A DNA stretch of 44,346 nucleotides. Origin: Roseomonas acroporae. Lineage in GTDB: Bacteria > Pseudomonadota > Alphaproteobacteria > Acetobacterales > Acetobacteraceae. A program made the position numbers and the translations under genes. A model generated the notes under the pieces. That model saw only the letters and a list, made by a program, of their open reading frames with translations, was not told the DNA's origin and ran no database searches. Position 1 is the stretch's first letter. Each line of letters opens with the position of its first letter. Below are positions 36,077 through 42,791 of the stretch, one piece after another. The stretch is from contig NZ_JALPRX010000017.1 in the NCBI RefSeq assembly GCF_023223525.1, positions 1 through 44,346 on the forward strand, given 5' to 3'.

Positions 36077-37741
36077 CTACGCCGCGATGTCCAGCGAGGA
36101 CCAGTCGACGAAGAAGCCGTTCGGCGCCCGGTAGCCGGCAAGGCGCGGCCCGAGCGCGCGCGGCGAGACGTCGTGGACGAACCAGAGCATCATCGCCTCG
36201 TCCACCAGCCGCTCATGGATCCGCGCCACCGCCTGGTCCAGCGCGCCCGGCCCGAAGGCGAGGCGCGCGGCCGCCGTCAGTCGGTCGAGCTCGGGATCGT
36301 TCACGAAACCCCAATTGTTCGACACCGGCGGCGCCATGCGCGAATCCGCGAAGCGCGCGATGGCGAAGAACGGGTCGATGGTGGCGATGCTCACATTGGT
36401 GGCGTTGGCCCCGCGCGCGGCCGGGGCGCGCGGCCCCTCGCGCCAGTTGGTGAACAGCGTCCCCCACTCCAGCACCTCCAGCTTCACGTCGAAGTGGCAC
36501 TGCCCCATCGCCTGCTGCAGGTACTCGTTCATCGGCAGGGACTGCATCTGGCCCGAGCCACCCGGCGTCACCAGCACCGTCACGGCGGCGCGGCGCTGCG
36601 CGGAGTAGCCCGCCGCCTCCATCAGCCGGCGCGCCTCCGCCGGATCGTGGCGCAGGCGGAAGCCCGGATTGCCGAACCAGGGATGGTCGCGGCGCACCTG
36701 GCCGGCGGCGGGCTCGGCCAGGCCGCCGTTCAGCACCACGAGGTCGCCGCGGTCAACGCAGAGATTCGCCGCCTGCCGCACCCGCTTGTCGCGCCAGGGC
36801 GAGCCCTCCAGCAGCGAGGGCTGCCAGGGCCAGACATGCGCCATGCGGCTGGTGACGATGCGGAAGCCCCGCGCCTTCATGGAATCGATCACGTCGGGCG
36901 CCGGCGCCTCGATCCAGTCCACCTGTCCGGAGAGCAGCGCCGCTGCCCGCGCGCTGTGGTCGATCAGCGGCAGGAAGACCAAGCGGTCCAGCTTCGGCAC
37001 GCGGTCGCGGTCCCAGTAGTCCGGGTTGCGAACCAGCTCCAGCCGCTGGCGCGGCACCAGGACCGCGAGGCGCCAGGCGCCGGTGCCGGAGGGATCGCGG
37101 GCGAAGGCCTCCCAGGCCTGGGCCGCGCGCTGCGCCGGCTCCGTCACCGTGGCCGGCACCGCGGCGAGCTTGGCCTGCCAGTGCGCCGGCGAGGCGAAGA
37201 ACAGGTTCGACAGGTTGAGCGGCAGGAAGGCGTCCGGCTCGGCCGTGGCCAGCTCCACCGTCAGCGCGTCGATCGCCCGGGCCGAGCGCAGCGTCGGCAT
37301 GCGCGACACGGTCTGGCCGACCTGGCTCGGGTCGAAATGCGGCGCGTCGCGGTCCAGCACCTTGCGCACGTTCCAGACCACGGCCTCGGCGTCGAAGGCG
37401 GCGCCGTCGTGGAAGCGGATGCCGGGCCGCAGCCGGAACACCCATTTCGTGCGGTCCGCCTCGTCCACCCGCCAGTCGGTAGCGAGGCAGGGGCGCAGCG
37501 TGGTGCCGGTGTCGTAGTCCCAGACGGTCAGCGCGTCGTACAGGGTGAGCGCCGCGACGCGCACGCCCTCGAAGGCCTGGTCCGGCTGGCCGTGGGTGCG
37601 CGGGATATCGCCCGCCGTCATGCCGACGCGCACCACCTTCTCCGCCGCCAGCGCCGGCGGCGCCCCCGTCGCGGCGCCGGCCGTGAGGCCGAGGGCGAGG
37701 CCGCCGAGACGGCGGCGGCCGAAGGGTCGGGGCATGGGCAT
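36077..37741 (-). CDS. ABC transporter substrate-binding protein, peptide/nickel (family 5)
   Basis: A 554-residue SBP_bac_5 protein, the periplasmic binding component of an oligopeptide-, dipeptide- or opine-type importer. The leader MPMPRPFGRRRLGGLALGLTAGAATGAPPALAA has three arginines before the hydrophobic stretch, so Tat export is possible. The mature part shows LTLYDALTVWDYDTGTTLRPCLATDW, KWVFRLRPGIRFHDGAAFDAEAVVWNV and GTGAWRLAVLVPRQRLELVRNPDYWDRDRVPKLDRLVF, the order expected for this family. No permease or ATPase genes are next to it, so it is an orphan here. The ligand is unknown. Confidence 0.92.
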   Translation of the reverse strand: MPMPRPFGRRRLGGLALGLTAGAATGAPPALAAEKVVRVGMTAGDIPRTHGQPDQAFEGVRVAALTLYDALTVWDYDTGTTLRPCLATDWRVDEADRTKWVFRLRPGIRFHDGAAFDAEAVVWNVRKVLDRDAPHFDPSQVGQTVSRMPTLRSARAIDALTVELATAEPDAFLPLNLSNLFFASPAHWQAKLAAVPATVTEPAQRAAQAWEAFARDPSGTGAWRLAVLVPRQRLELVRNPDYWDRDRVPKLDRLVFLPLIDHSARAAALLSGQVDWIEAPAPDVIDSMKARGFRIVTSRMAHVWPWQPSLLEGSPWRDKRVRQAANLCVDRGDLVVLNGGLAEPAAGQVRRDHPWFGNPGFRLRHDPAEARRLMEAAGYSAQRRAAVTVLVTPGGSGQMQSLPMNEYLQQAMGQCHFDVKLEVLEWGTLFTNWREGPRAPAARGANATNVSIATIDPFFAIARFADSRMAPPVSNNWGFVNDPELDRLTAAARLAFGPGALDQAVARIHERLVDEAMMLWFVHDVSPRALGPRLAGYRAPNGFFVDWSSLDIAA

Positions 37742-37964
37742 GCGGGTACTCGCGCTCGGGCTGCGGAGGGTCGAGCCGCCGCTCCCGGGCCGCCTGCGCG
37801 GCTTCGGCTCCAGCGGGGCCGGCGGGCAAGGCTATGAAGCCCGACCGCCGCGCGACAAGCGGCCGCCCGACGCACCGCGGCCGGAAAACGGGGCCGCGCC
37901 GCAATCCCTTGCCCAACCGGCACCCAAACGGCGCCCCGCCTGCACAACGTGCCGGCAGCCCCCC

Positions 37965-37991
37965 GCGCCCCGCTCCCGGGAAGCGGGGCGC
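37965..37991 (-). terminator. Hairpin after class II aldolase gene
   Basis: Arms GCGCCCCGCT and AGCGGGGCGC (10 bp) around a 7-base loop, 11 bases after the stop of the minus-strand aldolase-like gene. No T-run follows. Confidence 0.45.
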
Positions 37992-38001
37992 CTCGCGCCG
38001 C

Positions 38002-38778
38002 TCAGCTCCGGTAGTCGATCCGGTCGTTCTCGATCAGCCGCAGCGCCGAGGGCCACAGCATGTCCTTGTAGTGGTCGAGCACGTCCTCGCGGTGGAACTG
38101 CCCGGCGGTCTTGCGGCGCACCTCCTCGGGCGGGAAGACCAGCTCGGCCCCGCCGGACATGGCGGCGACCTGCGCCGAGCAGGCGCGCTCCAGGTAGTAG
38201 ATGTTGCTGAACGCCTCGGGGATGGTGCGCCCGGCGGCCAGCAGGCCGTGGTTGCGCAGGATCATCGCGTTGTTGGTGCCGAGATCGGCCACCAGCCGCT
38301 CGCGCTCGTCGAGGTCGAGCGCGATGCCCTCGTAGCCGTGGTAGGAGAGGTGCCCGTAGAATTTCAGCGCGTGCTGCGAGATCGGCAGCAGCCCGTCCTT
38401 CTGCGCCGAGACGGCGATGCCGGCGGCGGTGTGGGTGTGGATGACGCAGGTCAGGTCCTCGCGCGCCATGTGCACCGCCGAATGGATGGTGAAGCCGGCG
38501 GCGTTGACCGGGCTGCTCGCCGCGTCGCCCTCGACCACGTTGCCGTCGCAGTCGATCTTCACGAGGTCGCTCGCGCGCATCTCGTGGAACATCACCCCGT
38601 ACTTGTTGATCAGGAAGTGGTGCTCCGGCCCCGGCACGCGGGCGGAGATGTGGGTGTAGATCAGGTCGGTCCAGCGATGGTGCGCCACCAGCCGGTACAG
38701 CGCCGCGAGGTCGCAGCGGATCTGCCACTCCTCCTCGGAGCAGCCGTGCAGGCGGGCGGGCGAGGTGACGACGTTCAT
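38002..38778 (-). CDS. Class II aldolase/adducin-family protein
   Basis: A 258-residue protein starting MNVVTSPARLHG with GGAG eight bases before the ATG. The fold is marked by RVPGPEHHFLINKYGVMFHEMRASDLVKID, the zinc-ligand HTHTAAG (His114 and His116) and a third His in NHGLL. The tyrosine and glycine positions of fuculose- or ribulose-phosphate aldolases are only partly kept, as in the many adducin-like members of unknown substrate (fuculose-, ribulose- or methylthioribulose-phosphate-type chemistry are all possible). The neighbours, an orphan binding protein and a drug exporter, give no pathway. Confidence 0.9.
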   Translation of the reverse strand: MNVVTSPARLHGCSEEEWQIRCDLAALYRLVAHHRWTDLIYTHISARVPGPEHHFLINKYGVMFHEMRASDLVKIDCDGNVVEGDAASSPVNAAGFTIHSAVHMAREDLTCVIHTHTAAGIAVSAQKDGLLPISQHALKFYGHLSYHGYEGIALDLDERERLVADLGTNNAMILRNHGLLAAGRTIPEAFSNIYYLERACSAQVAAMSGGAELVFPPEEVRRKTAGQFHREDVLDHYKDMLWPSALRLIENDRIDYRS

Positions 38779-38947
38779 GGCGCATCTCCGGCGGGCTTGG
38801 CGGGGGTGCCCGCCAGCTTCCGCCCGCCCCACCCCTGCGTCAACACGTCCCGAGGGCCCGACCACGGTGCCCCGCCGACGGGCCGCGCCCGTCTCCGCCG
38901 GGCCGCGCCGACGCCTGCACGACCTCGATCCGCGCGTCTCGGCTCCC

Positions 38948-38994
38948 CCGTCATCCGCGCGCCTTCGCGCTCCGTCATCCGCGCGCCTTCGCGC
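38948..38994. repeat. 23-bp tandem duplication over the MFS stop codon
   Basis: CCGTCATCCGCGCGCCTTCG-CGC occurs twice, at 38948-38970 and 38972-38994. The copy inside the gene encodes the last MFS residues (AKARG) and its TGA. The outer copy repeats both, so it reads as a duplicated gene end. Confidence 0.75.
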
Positions 38995-40456
38995 GACGCT
39001 GCTCCCACGCCCCCTCCCCGGCATCGGCCGGCAGCCGCGCGTAGAGCGGCACGGCGAGCAGCACGGCCAGCCCCGCCACCAGGAAGGCGCCGGCGAAGTC
39101 GGCCCGCACCGGCTCCGCCCTTCCGGCCAGCGCCGTCAGCACCTCCAGCGAGGCCGCCGCCACCGCCACCCCGGCCGCCAGCGAGAGCTGCTGCAGGGTC
39201 CCGTACAGGCTGGTCGCGGCCGAAAGCTTGTTCTGCGGCACGTCGGCGTAGCAGAGCGTGTTGAGCGCGGTGAATTGCAGCGACCGGGACAGCCCCGCCG
39301 CCAGCAGCACGCCGAACAGCGCCGCCGCCGGCCAGGAGGCGTCGAACAGCGCGCAGACCGCGACCGAGAGCGCCGCCACCACCCCGTTGCCCACCAGCGC
39401 CCGGCGGAAGCCGAAGCGGGCCAGCATCGGCCGCACCACCGGCTTCATCAGCAGCGCGCCGAGGGCGCTGGCGAAGGAGATCAGACCGCTCTGCGCCGCG
39501 CTGCGCCCGAAGGCCATCTGGAGCGTCAGCGGCACCAGGAAGGGCACCGCCCCGGCGCCGACGCGGAACAGCGAGCCGGCCAGGGCCGGGACGTTGAAGC
39601 TCGGGATGCGCAGCAGGGTGAAGTCGATCGCCGGCGACGGCACCGAAAGGCAGTGCCGTACCCCGAGCCAGCCCAGGCCGAGCCCGAGCGCCATCGCCGC
39701 CTCGGGCAGCGGATGCGGCAGCACGCCGCGGCCGATCGTCTCGATGCCGAGCATCAGCGAGGCCAGGGCGATCCCGGTGAGCGCCAGCCCCGTCAGGTCG
39801 AGCCGCCCGGGGTCGCCGGCCGGCAGGTCGGGGATGAAGCGCCAGACCAGCCCCATCCCGAGCAGCCCCACCGGGACGTTGATGTCGAACACGGCGCGCC
39901 AGGAGAGCGCGTCGGTCAGGAAACCGCCCAGCGGCGGCCCCATGATCGGCCCGAGCAGCGCCGGCATGGTCAGCCAGGTGGTGGCGGTCAGGAGCTGGTC
40001 GCGCCGCACCTGCCGCAGCAGCAGCAGCCGCCCCACCGGCACCATCATCGCCCCGCCCATGCCCTGGAGCACCCGCGCCGCCACCAGCGCGCCGAGCCCC
40101 TCGGCGCGGCCACACAGGGCGGAGGCGGCGGTGAAGACCAGGATCGCCGCCAGGAAGACCCGCCTGGCGCCGAACCGGTCCGCCACCCAGCCGCTGACCG
40201 GGATGAACACGGTCAGCGCCACGAGGTAGGCGGTGATGGCGACGCTCATGCGCGGCACCGGCACGCCGAAATCCGCCGCCATGGCGGGCAGCGCCGTCGC
40301 GATCACCGTGGAGTCGAGGTTCTGCATGAACAGCGCGCTGGCGACGATCGCCGCGATCAGGCGCGGGTCGCGCGGCGGCGGCATGGTCGGTTCCGGCGAG
40401 GGCGCCTCGGCGGCCGGCTCTTTCTGTTCTCTCATCCGGACGGAAGCATAGAGCAT
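38975..40456 (-). CDS. DHA2-type MFS drug exporter
   Basis: A 493-residue inner-membrane exporter of the EmrB/QacA (14-helix) drug:proton antiporter group. Helix 1 reads LIAAIVASALFMQNLDSTVIATALPAMA, where the D in LDSTVI is a family mark. Motif A is GWVADRFGARRVFLAAI, and motif C-like sequence is LLGPIMGPPLGGFLTDALSWRAVFDINVPVG. Fourteen hydrophobic segments can be followed to VAGLAVLLAVPLYARLP. The start could also be ATG 40435 (MREQKEP); neither start has a strong ribosome-binding site. No EmrA-like membrane-fusion protein is next to it. The substrate is unknown. Confidence 0.92.
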   Translation of the reverse strand: MLYASVRMREQKEPAAEAPSPEPTMPPPRDPRLIAAIVASALFMQNLDSTVIATALPAMAADFGVPVPRMSVAITAYLVALTVFIPVSGWVADRFGARRVFLAAILVFTAASALCGRAEGLGALVAARVLQGMGGAMMVPVGRLLLLRQVRRDQLLTATTWLTMPALLGPIMGPPLGGFLTDALSWRAVFDINVPVGLLGMGLVWRFIPDLPAGDPGRLDLTGLALTGIALASLMLGIETIGRGVLPHPLPEAAMALGLGLGWLGVRHCLSVPSPAIDFTLLRIPSFNVPALAGSLFRVGAGAVPFLVPLTLQMAFGRSAAQSGLISFASALGALLMKPVVRPMLARFGFRRALVGNGVVAALSVAVCALFDASWPAAALFGVLLAAGLSRSLQFTALNTLCYADVPQNKLSAATSLYGTLQQLSLAAGVAVAAASLEVLTALAGRAEPVRADFAGAFLVAGLAVLLAVPLYARLPADAGEGAWEQRRAKARG

Positions 40457-40509
40457 CCCCGAGCTGGGCGCACGCGCTCGGCGGCTCGGAAAATTCGCCG
40501 AATCAAGAG

Positions 40510-40554
40510 GCTACGGCGAACCGCAGTCCTAACCGGACTGCGGTTCGCCGTAGC
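40510..40554. repeat. Perfect 20-bp inverted repeat
   Basis: GCTACGGCGAACCGCAGTCC and its exact complement GGACTGCGGTTCGCCGTAGC flank the 5-base loop TAACC. It lies about 55 bases upstream of the MFS start. The perfect match and moderate GC content set it apart from ordinary GC-rich hairpins. It could be a terminator, a transcribed stem-loop or a MITE-like remnant. Confidence 0.85.
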
Positions 40555-40609
40555 TCGTTGTTCTCGGCGCGGATTCACGCCGCCTTACATGCCCGCCCGT
40601 CGGCGATCC

Positions 40610-40650
40610 GCTCTAGAGCCGTTCCGGCCTGGCACGGTCAGGCCGGAACG
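40610..40650. repeat. CTCTAGAGC-type intergenic element
   Basis: The palindrome GCTCTAGAGC (40610-40619) abuts the inverted repeat CGTTCCGGCCT / AGGCCGGAACG (40620-40630 and 40640-40650). The same head palindrome occurs at 911-920. CTAG is rare in bacterial genomes, which makes the recurrence notable. Confidence 0.6.
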
Positions 40651-41036
40651 CCTCCAGGACCGATATGCCCGCAGGCGCGAGTCCCCCGGCCCGGCACCCC
40701 GCCGCGGATCGCGCGGGCAGGACGCGGCGCGGGACCGGCGGCACGCGGCCGACGGGCACTCGCGGGAGGAGTGCCCGGCATCGTTCCGGGCTGCGGAGCG
40801 ATGCCGGGCCGGACGCCGCCAGCGGGGGGAAGCGCGGCGTCCGCAGCGGGCGGCCCGGGGGATCAGGCCGCCCGCAAGGCAGGGAGTGCATGGGCAGGCC
40901 GGCCGGCAGGGGATGACGAGAGAGCCTCCGCGCCTGGCAGGAAGGGAAGCCGGCGCGGGCGATGCATCGTGCCGGGGTGCCGACGTCCACCCTCTCCCCT
41001 CGGGCGCGGAAAGGACCCGCCGGACCCATCCGCGCG

Positions 41037-41771
41037 CTACTCGACCGGCTCCGAGCCCCGCGGATGCGGCAGGATCACCTCGGCCTCGGTGAACGGCTCC
41101 GCGCGCCGCAGCCGCACGTTGCCGCCATGCGCGGCGGCGAGCTGGCGCGCCAGCGACAGGCCTTCCCCATCCTGCACCGTGCCCACGAAGCCCCAGCCGT
41201 CGTCGCGCACCGTCAGCACGGTCCGGGACGCCTCGCTGGCCAGCCGGACCTCGATGTGTCCCAGCAGGCGCATATGCATGCCGTGCTTGACCGTGTTGCC
41301 GAGCAGCTCGTGCGCGATGCGCACCACGGTGCCGCGCAGCGGCGGCGGGCAGTGGCCCTGCGTCGCCACGTCGAGGTGCAGCATCTGCTCCATGTCGCCG
41401 AGCAGCGCGATCACGCTCTCGCCGAGCTGCCGCAGCCGCTCCGCCATGGTGGCCGGCCGTCGCGTCAGGCCGAACAGCGCGTCCGAGACGGCGGCGGAAA
41501 GGCAGATGCGCCGTTCCAGCTCCCGCGCCAGGCGCTGGCCGTCCAGCGTCGCGTGGAGCGCCGGGTTGTGCAGCACGAGGCCCAGCACGCGCTGCAGGGC
41601 GTTCTTGGTCTGGTGCCGGAGCTGGCGGAACGCCGTCTCGTCCAGCGGTTCGCGCCGATCGGACGGGTCCTCGGCCCGGTCCGTCCCGGCGGCGGTGACC
41701 GCCGCGCCGGCCCTGACCCCCATGTGCCGGGGCGGCATGCCCCTGGGAGCGATGGGATGGAGTTCGGTCAT
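41037..41771 (-). CDS. Soluble sensor histidine kinase (HisKA_2/HWE-like)
   Basis: A 244-residue kinase with AGGA eight bases before its ATG. The phospho-acceptor helix is FRQLRHQTKNALQRVLGLV, with His53, of the H-x-x-K-N-x-L-Q type used by HisKA_2 kinases. The ATPase domain follows: the N box in IAHELLGNTVKHG, DDGWGF (G1) and GLSLARQLAAAHGG (G2). There is no membrane helix or PAS/GAF sensor; the first 45 residues are disordered-looking. No response regulator is in the window. It may take its signal from a partner protein. It diverges from the DUF6502 gene across a heavily structured control region. Confidence 0.87.
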   Translation of the reverse strand: MTELHPIAPRGMPPRHMGVRAGAAVTAAGTDRAEDPSDRREPLDETAFRQLRHQTKNALQRVLGLVLHNPALHATLDGQRLARELERRICLSAAVSDALFGLTRRPATMAERLRQLGESVIALLGDMEQMLHLDVATQGHCPPPLRGTVVRIAHELLGNTVKHGMHMRLLGHIEVRLASEASRTVLTVRDDGWGFVGTVQDGEGLSLARQLAAAHGGNVRLRRAEPFTEAEVILPHPRGSEPVE

Positions 41772-41806
41772 TCAGCGATCCTGCGAGGAGGCGTTGACGG
41801 ACGGAC

Positions 41807-41833
41807 ATTATGTGGGAAAATTTCCCACGTCAA
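41807..41833 (-). promoter_or_regulatory. Near-consensus promoter for the histidine kinase
   Basis: On the minus strand TTGACG (41828-41833) and CATAAT (41807-41812) each match the sigma-70 consensus at five of six bases, with 15 bases between them. The spacer is filled by the palindrome GTGGGAAATTTTCCCAC. The kinase ATG at 41771 would follow a leader of about 30 bases. Confidence 0.6.
41812..41828. promoter_or_regulatory. Operator-like palindrome 1
   Basis: GTGGGAAAATTTCCCAC is a perfect 8+1+8 palindrome, between the kinase and DUF6502 genes. It occupies the spacer of the kinase promoter, where a bound protein would compete with RNA polymerase. Confidence 0.75.
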
Positions 41834-41858
41834 TCCGGGGCGACGTCAATCCGGGGCG
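41827..41858. repeat. 16-bp exact tandem repeat
   Basis: ACGTCAATCCGGGGCG occurs twice in immediate succession (41827-41842, 41843-41858). Each copy carries CGTCAA, which on the minus strand is TTGACG, so the -35 hexamer of the kinase promoter is duplicated. Confidence 0.85.
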
Positions 41859-41863
41859 CGTTC

Positions 41864-41880
41864 GTGGGTATTTTTCCCAC
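41864..41880. promoter_or_regulatory. Operator-like palindrome 2
   Basis: GTGGGTATTTTTCCCAC repeats palindrome 1 with the same GTGGG/CCCAC ends and 17-base length, its centre 52 bases further on (about five helical turns). It lies where the -35 of a DUF6502 promoter would be, given TATATC at 41894-41899 as a possible -10. Confidence 0.65.
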
Positions 41881-41961
41881 GTGCTTCGGGTGGTATATCG
41901 CTTCATCACGTCGAACCGCCACGGCCTCTTGTCCCAGAGTTCCACCCCGCAGCCGGACGCC

Positions 41962-42789
41962 ATGCTCCGGCCCCTCGCGCGTCTGCTGCGCCCGCTGGTG
42001 CGCGTGCTGATCCGCACGGGGGTCACCTTCCCGGTGCTCGCCGACCTGCTCCGCGCGCTCTACGTGGAGGTGGCGACGCGCGAGATGCTGTCGGGCCAGG
42101 GCGCGCGCACGGACAGCCGCGTCAGCCTGCTCACCGGCGTGCACCGCAAGGAGATCCGGCGCCTGCGCGAGCAGCCGGCGGTCAGCGAGGCCCCGCCCGC
42201 CGCGGTGACCCTGGGCAGCCAGATCGTCGCCCGCTGGCTCGGCACCCCGGCCTACGCGGCGGAGGGACGGCCCAGGCCCCTGCCCCGCAGCGGCGATGCG
42301 AGCTTCGAGACGCTGGTCGAGTCCGTGACCACCGACCTGCGCGCGCGCGCCGTGCTGGATGACTGGCTCGACCAGGGCATCGTCTCGCTCGACGGGTCGG
42401 GGCTCGTGGTGCTGAACGAGTCGGCCTTCATCCCGCGCCCGGGGCGCGAGGCGCAGCTCTTCTACTTCTCGCGCAACCTGCACGACCACATCGCGGCGGC
42501 GGGGGCCAACATCCTCGCCGCCGGCGCCGCGCCGTTCCTCGACCGGACGGTGCACTACGACCGGCTGAGCCCCGACTCGGCGGCGCGGCTGGAGGCGGCC
42601 GGGCGCGAGGCGGCGCAGCGCCTGCTGCTCGACATCAACCGGCTGGCGCTGGCGATCGTCGAGGCCGACGAGGCGGCCGGCGGCCCGGGAAGGACGGCCC
42701 CGGGAGAGGCGGCGCCGGCGCCGACCCGGCGGGTCAACCTCGGCGTATTCCTGTATGTCGAGGACGAACCCGCCGACGAGAAGGCGTGA
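41962..42789 (+). CDS. DUF6502-family protein with HTH-like segment
   Basis: A 275-residue protein from MLRPLARLLRPLVRVLIRTGVTFPVLADLLRALYVEVA, matching the DUF6502 family start; the frame is open far upstream but not family-like. Residues about 22-70 (VTFPVLADLL ... DSRVSLLTGVHRKEIRRLRE) look like a helix-turn-helix, suggesting DNA binding. The rest is helical (SFETLVESVTTDLRARAVLDDWLDQGIVSLDG; LFYFSRNLHDHIAAAGANILA). There is no signal peptide or membrane helix. The function is unknown. It is followed two bases later by the DUF5666 lipoprotein gene, so the two are surely co-transcribed. Autoregulation through the GTGGG palindromes upstream is my inference. Confidence 0.83.
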   Translation: MLRPLARLLRPLVRVLIRTGVTFPVLADLLRALYVEVATREMLSGQGARTDSRVSLLTGVHRKEIRRLREQPAVSEAPPAAVTLGSQIVARWLGTPAYAAEGRPRPLPRSGDASFETLVESVTTDLRARAVLDDWLDQGIVSLDGSGLVVLNESAFIPRPGREAQLFYFSRNLHDHIAAAGANILAAGAAPFLDRTVHYDRLSPDSAARLEAAGREAAQRLLLDINRLALAIVEADEAAGGPGRTAPGEAAPAPTRRVNLGVFLYVEDEPADEKA

Positions 42790-42791
42790 CG

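Larger units (their letters stand above)
40457..41036. other. 580-base gene-free region with three hairpins
   Basis: No supportable gene lies between the MFS exporter and the kinase. Three strong inverted repeats are present: 40510-40554 (20-bp arms), 40620-40650 (11-bp arms preceded by GCTCTAGAGC) and 40773-40809 (11-bp arms GCCCGGCATCG / CGATGCCGGGC). Frames crossing it are Arg/Pro-rich and lack ribosome-binding sites. It could hold an untranslated RNA or be debris of mobile repeats. Confidence 0.5.
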
